Part shown: positions 52,541 to 61,475 of the stretch, piece after piece
Numbering within the stretch: the stretch's first letter is position 1
Layout of the letters: each line of letters opens with the position of its first letter
From: Betaproteobacteria bacterium HGW-Betaproteobacteria-6
GTDB taxonomy: Bacteria > Pseudomonadota > Gammaproteobacteria > Burkholderiales > Rhodocyclaceae
Length of the DNA: 64,000 nucleotides
NCBI GenBank assembly: GCA_002842145.1
Contig: PHCF01000001.1
Location: 1 to 64,000 of the forward strand
Reading direction: 5' to 3'
Made by a program: the position numbers and the translations under genes
Notes under the pieces: generated by a model
What the model was told of the DNA's origin: nothing
Database searches by the model: none
Seen by the model: the letters and a program-made list of their open reading frames with translations, nothing else

Positions 52541-53377
52541 TTCGCTTTCCAGCGTGTATTTCGCACCCTCGCCCTGGGCGAGCAGCCCGGCCAGCGTCGG
52601 CAGCGAGTCGTGCAAGGTTTTTTCCAGCGTCCATGGCGGATTGATGACGAACATCCCGCTGCCGTGCATGCCGAAACCATCCCTGGCCGGTGCCTTGACC
52701 TCCAGCGTCGCATGCAGCCAGTTGGCCGCCCCCAGTCGCTTCAGCTTGTCCGGCAACTGGCGCGATTCCGGTTTGCCGAGCATCGGATACCACAGCGCGT
52801 AAGTGCCGGTGGCGAAGCGTTTGAGCGAATCCTGCAGGGTCTTGACGACAGCCGTGTAGTCGCCCTTCGTCTCGTAGGACGGGTCGATGAGAACCAGCGC
52901 CCGGCGGGGCGGCGGGGGCAGGATGGCCTTGAGGCCGGCAAAACCGTCGCCCTCAGTGATGGCAACAGCGCGGCCGGCGCCCTTGAAGCATTCGGTCAGC
53001 AGCTTGCCGTCGGTGCTGTGCATTTCATAGAGGCGCAGACGGTCGCTGTCGCGCAGCAGTTGGCGGGCCAGCCACGGTGAACCGGGGTAATGGCGCAACT
53101 GGCCGTCCGGGTTCAGCATCCTGACGAAATCGAGGTAGTTGAGCGCCGCCTTGGGCAAGCCCTTGGCTTCCCAGAGTCGACCGACGCCGTCGCGGTATTC
53201 GCCGAGTTTGCTGGCGTGAGCCGATTCAAGCGCGTAACGCCCGGCCCCGGCGTGGGTGTCGATGATCCAGAACGGCGCCGGCTTTTCAGCCATGTATTGC
53301 GCGATCTCGATCAGGATGAGGTGTTTCAGCACGTCGGCGTGGTTGCCGGCGTGAAAGGCATGGCGGTAGCTGAGCAT
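52532..53377 (-). CDS. rlmJ: 23S rRNA (adenine2030-N6)-methyltransferase RlmJ
   Basis: 281 residues, full length: LSYRHAFHAGNHADVLKHL at the start, IIDTHAGAGRY as the SAM site, and the catalytic LIDPSYE motif. It methylates A2030 of 23S rRNA. Confidence 0.95.
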   Translation of the reverse strand: MLSYRHAFHAGNHADVLKHLILIEIAQYMAEKPAPFWIIDTHAGAGRYALESAHASKLGEYRDGVGRLWEAKGLPKAALNYLDFVRMLNPDGQLRHYPGSPWLARQLLRDSDRLRLYEMHSTDGKLLTECFKGAGRAVAITEGDGFAGLKAILPPPPRRALVLIDPSYETKGDYTAVVKTLQDSLKRFATGTYALWYPMLGKPESRQLPDKLKRLGAANWLHATLEVKAPARDGFGMHGSGMFVINPPWTLEKTLHDSLPTLAGLLAQGEGAKYTLESEST

Positions 53378-53399
53378 TTTGGGGAGGCCTGTCTGGCCC

Positions 53400-54926
53400 T
53401 TAATCCGGGAGTCGGTCGAGGGCGAAGAATTCTAGCCCCTCGTTGGCTTCCATGCATGTTCCGATTTGACGGTGCAGGGAACGTCCGGGCAATTTGACCA
53501 TGATTTTCTGGCCCGTACGGAATGTGCCGGGTGCCGTGATCAGCCCGGAATGCTTGCCGAAGGCCGGCAGGGTGTGCAGGAAAACAGCCCGCTGCTCGGC
53601 AACTTCCTCCGCCACGACATCGACCACACTGACCTGCGGCGACATGAGCTGCAAACCGAGTTCGAGCCGAATCTGCGAAGAGGAAATACGACGTACGAGG
53701 CAGACGTGAATCTTGCTCGACTCGCGCGGCTGCAGGGCGACGATGTCGCCGGCACCCAGATTGCGCTTCTCGCCCTTGATGAAACGCAGGAGGAAACCGT
53801 CCGGACTTTCGTCGACCATGGCCCATTCGCTCGACGAGTGATCGCGGCCATCGTAGCGCGAGGCCGAATCAACCGACCGGCGCGAGAACGTGTTGCCGTC
53901 GAGGAAACTGAGGACCGGCCCGAATCCGCTGACCAGGTCGCCGCGTGGGCGAAAGCGGGTGCGGTTGAAGCGGCGGGCGCTCTTGCCGCCAATGGCGACG
54001 CGCAGGGTCTGGAGCAGGGCCGGGGTCGCATCGAGATCAGGGTCGATGGTCTTGCCCGGGCGCCGGGTGATGTTGCGGTCGATGGCCGCGATGATCTGCG
54101 TGCAGTCGATGAGCAGGCTGCCGAAAGTCGAGGTCCCCGCGGGCAGGCGGGAGATTGGGTAGCCCGGATTGCCTACGTCCGGGCGAACGAGGATGCAGGG
54201 GTCGCTGGTCTTGCCGCTGCCGGTTTCTGGCGTAACTTCGCCGATCAGCGCGTAGGCGGCGAGTTGCCGGGTGCAGGTGTTGATGATGTCGATCTCGGCC
54301 CGGGGCAGCTTGGTCGGCTCCAGGTGGGCGAAGAGCAAGGCGCCGAGGTATTCGTGCTCAATCGGTGCGGTTTCTCCGTTGAGCGGCTTCGAGCGTTGGC
54401 CGCGAACCATCTGATAGAGGTCGTGCAGGGCCTGCCATGAGCTCGCCGAGGGGGCGGCATAGGCGCGGTAGGCGAGCAACTGACGGCGGCTGATCATGGC
54501 CATGGCACGGCTCACGCTGCGATGCATGAGGTGGCTGAGTCCGTCGTTGAGATGGCCCTTGTTGATGCTGCGAGCAATGCCGGCGTAGGCGATGGCCAGG
54601 CCCTTGAGCAGGTTGTCTGCGTGCAGCGCGGAAGTGGATGTGCTGAGCGGCAAGGGCAGGACAGCTTGACCGATCAGTTTTTCGAGAACGGGGAGGGCTT
54701 CTTCGGCCTCGAGCCTGACGTCTTCAAGCAGCTTGAAGCGCATGTGCAGGTTTGCTTGCCCGTTGATGCTGGGCAGGACGCTGCCGGCCAGCTTGGCGAT
54801 GGTTTCCTGCGGCGACAGGCCGGTCACCGTATCGAGCAGACCGCGAACTGCGGCTGCGCTTTTCTGTTCGGCCGCATTTTGGCCGAACGGAAACAGGTCG
54901 CGTAGCAGTTGCAGGGGTGATTCCAT
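53400..54926 (-). CDS. Hypothetical protein, possible PilZ-like C-terminus
   Basis: 508 residues, cytoplasmic. The N-terminal two thirds are helical (LLRDLFPFGQNAAEQKSAAAVRG, SINKGHLNDGLSHLMHRSVSRAMAM). The last 150 residues look beta-rich and have patterns like WAMVDESPDGFLLRFIKG and GDIVALQPRESS, reminiscent of PilZ-type or signalling regions in betaproteobacterial proteins of unknown function. I do not recognise a named family with certainty. Confidence 0.6.
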   Translation of the reverse strand: MESPLQLLRDLFPFGQNAAEQKSAAAVRGLLDTVTGLSPQETIAKLAGSVLPSINGQANLHMRFKLLEDVRLEAEEALPVLEKLIGQAVLPLPLSTSTSALHADNLLKGLAIAYAGIARSINKGHLNDGLSHLMHRSVSRAMAMISRRQLLAYRAYAAPSASSWQALHDLYQMVRGQRSKPLNGETAPIEHEYLGALLFAHLEPTKLPRAEIDIINTCTRQLAAYALIGEVTPETGSGKTSDPCILVRPDVGNPGYPISRLPAGTSTFGSLLIDCTQIIAAIDRNITRRPGKTIDPDLDATPALLQTLRVAIGGKSARRFNRTRFRPRGDLVSGFGPVLSFLDGNTFSRRSVDSASRYDGRDHSSSEWAMVDESPDGFLLRFIKGEKRNLGAGDIVALQPRESSKIHVCLVRRISSSQIRLELGLQLMSPQVSVVDVVAEEVAEQRAVFLHTLPAFGKHSGLITAPGTFRTGQKIMVKLPGRSLHRQIGTCMEANEGLEFFALDRLPD

Positions 54927-54936
54927 GATGACCACA

Positions 54937-54959
54937 GATAATTCGACAGGCGAATTATC
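54937..54959. promoter_or_regulatory. Perfect 9-bp inverted repeat between divergent genes
   Basis: GATAATTCG (54937-54945) and CGAATTATC (54951-54959) with 5 bp between, next to GGAATTTTCC. It stands just before the minus-strand gene start (54926) and 56 bp before the plus-strand gene (55015), a good place for an operator shared by both. Confidence 0.4.
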
Positions 54960-55014
54960 GGGGAATTTTCCGGGAATATCTGTGTGTTATTTCCGCATTA
55001 CGTATACTCCGGCC

Positions 55015-55356
55015 ATGAATTTGAGCGAAATCCTGTTTCTTGCCCTGATCGGGCTCGGCGTCTGGTTCTGGCTGGATAGCCTGAAAACGAGGGAAATTGG
55101 TGTCAGGGCAGCCCGCCAGGCCTGCCAGGACGACCATCTCCAGTTCCTCGACGAAACCGTCGTTGGCACCTCGGTGCGCCTGGCGCGCGACGGGGCCGGG
55201 CAACTCAGGCTGCGCCGAATTTACTCCTTCGAATACAGCGACACCGGTAACGACCGTAGTTCCGGCAGCGTGACGCTGCTTGGCCATGAAGTCGAGATAC
55301 TGCATGTTCGCCCCCACCTTTATGTGATTCCGAATCCCCATGAAACTGTCCATTGA
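55015..55356 (+). CDS. DUF3301 family membrane-anchored protein
   Basis: 113 residues with one N-terminal helix (EILFLALIGLGVWFWLDSL) followed by REIGVRAARQACQDDHLQFLDETV, the DUF3301 signature. Function unknown. It overlaps the next gene by 17 bp. Confidence 0.85.
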   Translation: MNLSEILFLALIGLGVWFWLDSLKTREIGVRAARQACQDDHLQFLDETVVGTSVRLARDGAGQLRLRRIYSFEYSDTGNDRSSGSVTLLGHEVEILHVRPHLYVIPNPHETVH

Positions 55357-56185
55357 AACCATTGATTTCCACGGTATCGAAGCCCTCCGCCTGAACGGCC
55401 CGCGCGGCGCCAGCGCCATCATCAGCAAGCAGGGGGCACAGGTGTTGTCCTGGGTGCCGCCGGACGGCAAGGAACGCCTGTTCCTGTCCGACAAGGCGAT
55501 TTTCGATGGCAGTGTCGCCATTCGCGGCGGCGTTCCCGTCTGTTTTCCGCAATTCGCCGAACGCGGCGATCTACCCAAGCACGGCTTTGTGCGGACCCGC
55601 GAATGGACGGTCAGCAGCCAGCGCACCGGCGACAATTTCGCCCTGGTAACGATGGAGCTGACCAGCGACGCGTCCACGCTGGCACTCTGGCCGCATGCCT
55701 TCGTGGCTGAATTGACCTTGATGCTGGAAGCCGACCGCATTGACGTCGAGTTGTGCATCACCAATACCGGCGGCACGCCGTTTTCCTTTACCGGCGCGCT
55801 GCACACCTACCTGCGCGTCGACCAGGTGGAGGAAGCCGTGCTGGAAGGCATGGACGGACTGGAGTATTGCGATGCGCTGGACAACGACCGAATCGCCCGC
55901 GAAGCCCGCTCGGAAGTGACAGTCGACAGCGAAGTTGATCGCGTCTATTTCAATGCCAAACGCCCGCAATTGCTGCACGCCGGAAAAGTGAGCATCGCCA
56001 CCCAGAACCAGGGCTTTCCTGATGTTGTCGTGTGGAACCCCTTTGTCGACCGCTGTGCCGAACTCAAGGACATGCCGGCCAACGGCTGGCGCCACATGCT
56101 CTGCGTCGAGGCGGCTGCCACCCGGCCGATTACGCTGCCGGCCGGCGAGGAATGGTACGGGCGGCAGACGCTGGTTGTCGTTTGA
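55340..56185 (+). CDS. D-hexose-6-phosphate mutarotase/aldose-1-epimerase-like protein
   Basis: 281 residues with the family motifs GAQVLSWVPPDGKERLFLSD, RGGVPVCFPQF, HGFVRTREWTV, ALHTYLRVDQ, and DVVVWNPFVDRCAELKDM. Catalytic His and Glu fall in KHGFVR and CVEAA. It interconverts the anomers of hexose 6-phosphates. Confidence 0.92.
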   Translation: MKLSIETIDFHGIEALRLNGPRGASAIISKQGAQVLSWVPPDGKERLFLSDKAIFDGSVAIRGGVPVCFPQFAERGDLPKHGFVRTREWTVSSQRTGDNFALVTMELTSDASTLALWPHAFVAELTLMLEADRIDVELCITNTGGTPFSFTGALHTYLRVDQVEEAVLEGMDGLEYCDALDNDRIAREARSEVTVDSEVDRVYFNAKRPQLLHAGKVSIATQNQGFPDVVVWNPFVDRCAELKDMPANGWRHMLCVEAAATRPITLPAGEEWYGRQTLVVV

Positions 56186-56312
56186 TCGCTTGGCGTTTAA
56201 ACCCGCCCGGCAAATTTGATTTGCATTAGAGCGGTGCCCGGCGGCTTTTCGCTAGTCTTGGTCATTAACGCAGCCATCCAGTCCGGATGGCTGTCTTTTG
56301 ATCGGACTGACG

Positions 56313-57044
56313 ATGACCCTTTCCCCGCTGACGGCCGGCAGCCTGCGCCGCGCTCTGGCTGAAGGCTGGCGTATCGCCGGCGCTACGCGCGGTATCAGTA
56401 CCGGCTATGCCCTCATTTTTTCGCTCGGCGGCCTGGCGATCATGGGCGGTCTGCTGGCCCAAGGCTGGACGCCATTCATCATCGCTGCGGCCGGCGCTTT
56501 CATGCTGGTTGGCCCGGTCGCGCTGGCCGGATTTTTCGGCATCGCCGGGGCGTATGAGGCTGGTGAGCCAGTCGGGCCGGGCAGCATCGTCAACGGCTTT
56601 TCCCGGGCATCCCGGGCCCTCTTGGCGCTGTCGCTGGTCTGCGCGCTGCTCTTCATGATCTTCGTCACCGACGCGGCGATTCTCTACGCCTACATGGTCG
56701 GGGCGACGCCGGTATGGCTCGACAGGTTGCTGCCGGCTTCGGCCAATATACTGTCGTTCGTGCGCTGGGCCGGCGTTTCCGGCCTGGTCGTCGCGCTGCT
56801 GCTTTACTGCGTCGCGGCCTTTTCCGTGCCGTTGCTTTGCGAGCGCCGGGCCGGGCTGGTCGAGGCTGTCGTGCTGAGTGTTCGCGTCGTTTTCACCAAT
56901 TTCCTGCCGTCCATTTTTTGGGCTTTTTTCCTGTCGACCGTAACAATCGGCAGCGTCCTGCTCTTGCCGCTCCTGCCGCTGACCCTGCCGTGGCTGGCCT
57001 ACGCCAGCCGGGCGGTGTACCGGCAAGCGCTGCCCGTTTCCTGA
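56313..57044 (+). CDS. DUF2189-like integral membrane protein
   Basis: 243 residues with six hydrophobic segments ([51 protein letters not shown] and others) and the [16 protein letters not shown] block of DUF2189. Function unknown. The DNA at 56912-56950 is a degenerate match to the dispersed repeat. Confidence 0.75.
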   Translation: MTLSPLTAGSLRRALAEGWRIAGATRGISTGYALIFSLGGLAIMGGLLAQGWTPFIIAAAGAFMLVGPVALAGFFGIAGAYEAGEPVGPGSIVNGFSRASRALLALSLVCALLFMIFVTDAAILYAYMVGATPVWLDRLLPASANILSFVRWAGVSGLVVALLLYCVAAFSVPLLCERRAGLVEAVVLSVRVVFTNFLPSIFWAFFLSTVTIGSVLLLPLLPLTLPWLAYASRAVYRQALPVS

Positions 57045-57108
57045 TCGCCGGTGCTTGCCGGGTGGCAAAGGTATAATTGCCGCCTTTCCGTATTTCCCAA
57101 GCCCAGCC

Positions 57109-58683
57109 GTGACTCCCCTCGATACTGAAATTGCCCGCCGGCGTACCTTCGCCATCATTTCCCACCCCGACGCCGGTAAAACGACACTGACCGAAAAGCT
57201 GCTGTGGTTCGGTGGCGCCATCCAGGTGGCCGGCGAAGTCCGCGCCCGCAAGGCATCGCGCCACGCGACTTCCGACTGGATGGAGCTGGAAAAGCAGCGC
57301 GGCATTTCGGTGACCTCGTCGGTCATGCAGTTCCCCTATCGCGAGTGCATGATCAACCTGCTCGACACGCCGGGCCACGAAGACTTTTCGGAAGACACCT
57401 ACCGCACGCTGACGGCTGTCGACTCGGCAACCATGGTCATCGACTCGGTGAACGGCGTCGAGGCGCAGACGATCAAGCTGCTCAACGTTTGCCGCATGCG
57501 CGATACGCCGATCCTGACTTTCATCAACAAGCTCGACCGCGAGGGCAAGGAACCGATCGACCTGCTCGACGAAATCGAGTCGGTGCTCGGCATCCAGTGC
57601 GCGCCGATGACCTGGCCGATCGGCATGGGCAAGCGTTTCCGCGGCGTCTATCACCTCTACGACGACGCCATCGCCTTCTTCGATCCGCAGGCCGAGAAGG
57701 GTACGGCCGAGATCATCCAGGGGCTCGACAACCCCCGTCTCGACGAACTGATCGGCGCGCAGGCCGACGAGTTGCGCATGGACATCGAACTGGTTCGCGG
57801 TGCTTCGCACGCCTTCGATGCCGAGGCTTACCTCAACGGCAAGCAGTCGCCGGTCTTCTTCGGTTCGGCGGTCAACAACTTCGGCGTGCAGAGCCTGCTC
57901 GACGCCGTCGTCGATCTGTCGCCGGCGCCGATTGCCCGGCCGGCGGTAACCCGTCAGGTACTGCCGAACGAACCGAAATTCTCCGGTTTCGTGTTCAAGA
58001 TCCAGGCCAACATGGACCCCAAGCACCGCGACCGCATCGCCTTCCTGCGTGTCTGCTCCGGCCGCTTCGAGCGCGGCATGAAGGTCAAGCAGGGCGCCGG
58101 TGGCAAGCTGCTGTCGGTCAACAACGCCATCACCTTCATGGCGCGCGACCGCAGCACGACCGACGAAGCCTATCCGGGCGACATCATCGGCATTCCGAAC
58201 CACGGCACCATCCGTCTCGGCGAAACCTTCACCGAAGGCGAAGAACTGCGCTTCACCGGCATCCCGTCCTTTGCGCCGGAACATTTCCGTCTTGCCCGCA
58301 TCGCCAATCCGCTCAAGATCAAGCAACTGCAGAAAGGTTTGCAGCAGTTGGCCGAAGAGGGCGCAACCCAGCTGTTCCGGCCGCTCTCGGGAACCGACCT
58401 GATTCTCGGCGCGGTGGGTACGCTGCAGTTCGACGTGGTGGCCAGCCGTCTGGAAAACGAATACGGCGTACAGGTCATTTTCGAGCACTACAACTGCGCC
58501 ACGGCGCGCTGGATTCAGGGCGATGCCGGCGAGCTGCGCCAGATTTCCGACCGCTACAGTGCCAACGTCGCGCTCGACGGGGCCGATGATCCAGTCTATC
58601 TGGCGCCGAACAATGTCTATCTGAACATGGTCAAAGAGAAGTATCCCAAGCTACGTTTCATGGAAGCACGCGAGGTAATCTGA
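57109..58683 (+). CDS. prfC: Peptide chain release factor 3
   Basis: 524 residues, GTG start giving the usual family length. GTPase motifs are [40 protein letters not shown] and FINKLDREG, followed by domain II/III of RF3 ([35 protein letters not shown]). It recycles RF1/RF2 from the ribosome. Confidence 0.96.
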   Translation: MTPLDTEIARRRTFAIISHPDAGKTTLTEKLLWFGGAIQVAGEVRARKASRHATSDWMELEKQRGISVTSSVMQFPYRECMINLLDTPGHEDFSEDTYRTLTAVDSATMVIDSVNGVEAQTIKLLNVCRMRDTPILTFINKLDREGKEPIDLLDEIESVLGIQCAPMTWPIGMGKRFRGVYHLYDDAIAFFDPQAEKGTAEIIQGLDNPRLDELIGAQADELRMDIELVRGASHAFDAEAYLNGKQSPVFFGSAVNNFGVQSLLDAVVDLSPAPIARPAVTRQVLPNEPKFSGFVFKIQANMDPKHRDRIAFLRVCSGRFERGMKVKQGAGGKLLSVNNAITFMARDRSTTDEAYPGDIIGIPNHGTIRLGETFTEGEELRFTGIPSFAPEHFRLARIANPLKIKQLQKGLQQLAEEGATQLFRPLSGTDLILGAVGTLQFDVVASRLENEYGVQVIFEHYNCATARWIQGDAGELRQISDRYSANVALDGADDPVYLAPNNVYLNMVKEKYPKLRFMEAREVI

Positions 58684-58685
58684 GC

Positions 58686-59138
58686 ATGACCGTCCGGGTC
58701 CAGGAAGCCGATTTCGACCTTGGCGCCGAGTTGCTGGCGCTGCGGGCGGCTGACCCCCGGGTTGGCGCATTGGCCAGCTTTCTCGGGCTGGTCCGCGACA
58801 TGAACGATGGGACCAGCGTTGCGGAAATGACCCTGGAACACTATCCCGGCATGACCGAAAAGGCACTCGAGGCAATCGTCGCCGAAGCCAAGGGCCGCTG
58901 GGATATTTATGACGCGCTCGTCATCCACCGCGTCGGCCCGCTCAAGCCCTGCGACCAGATCGTGCTCGTCGCCGTGACCAGCGCCCATCGCGGCGAAGCC
59001 TTCGCTGCCTGCGAATTCATCATGGATTATCTGAAGACCCGCGCCCCGTTCTGGAAGCGCGAAGCGACGCCGCAAGGCGCGCGTTGGGTCGACGCCCGCG
59101 ATGCCGACGACAGCGCTGCAGCGCGCTGGCAGAAATAG
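58686..59138 (+). CDS. moaE: Molybdopterin synthase catalytic subunit MoaE
   Basis: 150 residues with the family signature (GALASFLGLVRD, LEHYPGMTEKALE, HRVGPLKPCDQIVLVAV, HRGEAFAACEFIMDYLKTRAPFWKRE). It transfers sulphur to precursor Z in molybdenum cofactor synthesis. It starts 2 bp after prfC; no moaD is adjacent. The last 15 codons closely match the 3' end of the LysR gene at 61386-61433. Confidence 0.95.
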   Translation: MTVRVQEADFDLGAELLALRAADPRVGALASFLGLVRDMNDGTSVAEMTLEHYPGMTEKALEAIVAEAKGRWDIYDALVIHRVGPLKPCDQIVLVAVTSAHRGEAFAACEFIMDYLKTRAPFWKREATPQGARWVDARDADDSAAARWQK

Positions 59139-59201
59139 CGCATTCACCGTGCCGCAGCGACGCTTGTTCGCTACGGCCGGGGCGACTGTTTTCGACTAAT
59201 T

Positions 59202-59795
59202 CTAAATTCCCGACATCGGGATGAAGCCGGGCAGGGCCTTGATGCGTGCTATCCAAGCCCCGATATTCGGGTAAGGCTGGAGCGAGATGCTGCCTTCGTG
59301 GGCCAGTGCGATGTAAGGCATCACCGCGCAGTCGGCAATCGTTGGTCGATCGAGTGCCAGCCATTGATGCTTGGCGAGATGGGCTTCGATGACCGGCAGG
59401 ATGTTGCCGGCGCGCTTCACGGCATCGGCCTTGTCGATGGCGTAGCCGAATTTGTCGACCAGTCGGGCGGCGCCCGGACCATTCTGGATTTCATTGGCCG
59501 CGGTCGACAGCCATTGCATGACCTCGGCCATGCCGGCCGGGTCGCGCGGCAGCCAGCTTTCGTCGGCATATTTGCTGGCCAGGTAAACGAGGATAGCCTG
59601 TGAGTCGCGCAGTACCACCGGGGCATCGTCGAGGATCGGAACCTCGCCCAGCGGGTTGAGGTCGATGAGGGGCGCGCGCTTGTGCTCGCCGCCCATGAAA
59701 TCGACTGGAACGATGTCCAGCGGAATGTTCGTCAATGCGGCAAACAGCCGAACCTTGTAGCAGTTACCAGAGGGTTCAAGATCGTACAGTTTCAT
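59202..59795 (-). CDS. Glutathione S-transferase family protein
   Basis: 197 residues: an N-terminal thioredoxin-like domain (MKLYDLEPSGNCYKVRLFAAL, NPLGEVPILDD, RDSQAILVYLASKY) and a helical C-domain (HQWLALDRPTIADCAVMPYIALA). Full length. Confidence 0.93.
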   Translation of the reverse strand: MKLYDLEPSGNCYKVRLFAALTNIPLDIVPVDFMGGEHKRAPLIDLNPLGEVPILDDAPVVLRDSQAILVYLASKYADESWLPRDPAGMAEVMQWLSTAANEIQNGPGAARLVDKFGYAIDKADAVKRAGNILPVIEAHLAKHQWLALDRPTIADCAVMPYIALAHEGSISLQPYPNIGAWIARIKALPGFIPMSGI

Positions 59796-59798
59796 GTC

Positions 59799-60383
59799 TT
59801 ACTCCTTGGTGATGGATGTTGCGGAGAGCGGCGAAGAGCGGCTTTGCCACTCGCTTTCGGTAAAACGCGGAGTGATGTGGCGGGAGCAGTTCCAGTCGAA
59901 AGCGGCGATCCGGATGAGCATGATGCGCTCGACGTTGCTCCCGGGGAATTTCATTTTTGCCAATAATTTCGGGTTGACCGTAGCAAGCTCGACCATCTCG
60001 ACGTGACCCAATAATTTCAGGCGGCGCCGGTTCGGGTAATCCATCAGGATCAGCGCCGCTCGGTCATTTTTGGTCAGGTTGCCGACGCTGACGTACTGGC
60101 GGTTGCCGGATAAATCGGCAAAGGCCAGCGTGGTTGGGTCTAGTACCTGGAGAAACCCTGCCTGTCCGCCGCGATGCTGGACATGCGGCCAGCCGCTTTC
60201 GCCGACGGTGGCCAGGTAAAAACTGTCGCGGGCAGCAACGAATTCGCACTCGCGCGGGCCGAGTTCGACGACCGGTGTTTCGCTGATCTCTTCCAGTCCT
60301 TCACCGAGGTCGCGTCCGCCATGGAGGCGCTGGCTGGCCCGGACGCTGGGCGTGTAGGCGATGGTGGCAAAGTGGCGGGACAC
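59799..60383 (-). CDS. Pyridoxamine 5'-phosphate oxidase-like FMN-binding protein
   Basis: 194 residues, GTG start with AAGGAA before it. The split-barrel pattern is clear: ARDSFYLATVGESGWPHVQHRGG, FLQVLDPTTLAFADLSGNRQYVSVGNLTKND and ALILMDYPNRRRLKLLG. A dispersed repeat inside the gene (core 59973-59981) encodes ATVNPKLLAKMKF. It is 3 bp from the GST gene and divergent from the LysR gene. Confidence 0.9.
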   Translation of the reverse strand: MSRHFATIAYTPSVRASQRLHGGRDLGEGLEEISETPVVELGPRECEFVAARDSFYLATVGESGWPHVQHRGGQAGFLQVLDPTTLAFADLSGNRQYVSVGNLTKNDRAALILMDYPNRRRLKLLGHVEMVELATVNPKLLAKMKFPGSNVERIMLIRIAAFDWNCSRHITPRFTESEWQSRSSPLSATSITKE

Positions 60384-60448
60384 GGCAGGTTTCCTTTTTG
60401 ATGCGGGAAAGCGGCAATCATCGGCTATGCAGCAATCGCAATAAATAG

Positions 60449-60469
60449 ACTTATAGTTAGAATACTTAT
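60449..60469. promoter_or_regulatory. AT-rich regulatory region of the LysR/PNPOx divergent pair
   Basis: ACTTAT occurs at 60449-60454 and 60464-60469 in an AT-rich island between the divergent starts (60383 and 60495). That is the usual site for LysR binding; I cannot define the exact T-N11-A box. Confidence 0.35.
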
Positions 60470-60494
60470 GCAAATAACGGTTTAATCTCGCCCA

Positions 60495-61433
60495 ATGGAT
60501 AAATTGCATGCCATGACCACCTTCGTGCGCATCGTCGAGGCCGGCAGTCTGACGGCCGCCGCCGATCGCCTGGGAACTTCGCCAACCTCGGTGGTGCGCA
60601 GCCTGTCTGGGCTCGAACGGGCGCTCGGGGTTCGCCTGCTCAATCGCACGACGCGACGCATGGCCTTGACCGACGAGGGGCGCGACTATTTCGAGCGTTG
60701 CCGGCATCTGCTGCAGGATGTCGAGGAGGCTGAAGCGGCCCTGCTCGCCCGTCAGGTCAAGCCGGCCGGACGCCTGGTCATCACCGCGCCGGTGATGTTC
60801 GGGCGCTTACATGTCGGTCCGGCCGTCACCGATTTTCTTGCCGCGTATCCCGAGGTGCGCATCGAGTTGTTGCTACTTGATCGCGTCGTCGATCTGATTC
60901 ATGAAGGCATAGACCTCGCCGTACGCATTGGTACGCTGCCTGAATCTTCGCTGGTCGCCGTGCCGCTCGGTACGACCGGCCGGGTTGTCTGTGCCAGCCC
61001 GGAATACCTGGCATTCCACGGTCAACCGGAAAATCCGGCCGAATTGCAAAAGCACCGGGCGATCCGAATTACCGGATCGAGTCTTGAACCGGACTGGTCG
61101 TTTCAGGAAAACGGGCGCCCGCTACGGGTGACAATGCCCGAGAACCTGAGCACCAATCACATCGATTTCGCCATCGACGCCTGCCTGAAAGGGCTTGGTT
61201 GCGGGCGATTTCTTGCCTACCAGGTACGCGAGCAACTGGCGGCCGGCAAGCTGGTTCGTTTGCTGAGCGCCTACGAGCTGCCACCGGAGCCGGTCAATTT
61301 CGCCTATCCCCACGCCCGTCTTTTATCGTCCCGGGTTCGCGCCTTTATTGATTGGGCGGCCCCGCAGCTCCGGGAAAAACTCATCGAAGCCCGCGATGTG
61401 GGCGACAGCGCCGTGGCGCGCTGGCAGAAATAA
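60495..61433 (+). CDS. LysR-family transcriptional regulator
   Basis: 312 residues with a LysR winged helix (FVRIVEAGSLTAAADRLGTSPTSVVRSLSGLE) and a periplasmic-binding-like effector domain. It is divergent from the PNPOx-like/GST pair, its probable target. A dispersed repeat copy lies at 61018-61050 (coding GQPENPAELQK), and its final 16 codons are about 83% identical at DNA level to the end of moaE. Confidence 0.93.
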   Translation: MDKLHAMTTFVRIVEAGSLTAAADRLGTSPTSVVRSLSGLERALGVRLLNRTTRRMALTDEGRDYFERCRHLLQDVEEAEAALLARQVKPAGRLVITAPVMFGRLHVGPAVTDFLAAYPEVRIELLLLDRVVDLIHEGIDLAVRIGTLPESSLVAVPLGTTGRVVCASPEYLAFHGQPENPAELQKHRAIRITGSSLEPDWSFQENGRPLRVTMPENLSTNHIDFAIDACLKGLGCGRFLAYQVREQLAAGKLVRLLSAYELPPEPVNFAYPHARLLSSRVRAFIDWAAPQLREKLIEARDVGDSAVARWQK

Positions 61434-61460
61434 AAACGGGGAGCCAAGGCTCCCCGGAAA
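61432..61460. terminator. Bidirectional terminator between lysR and the chemoreceptor gene
   Basis: GGGGAGCC (61438-61445), AA, GGCTCCCC (61448-61455), with A5 on the left and A5 on the right, so it can end transcripts from both sides. Confidence 0.88.
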
Positions 61461-61475
61461 AATATTTCCTTCTGA

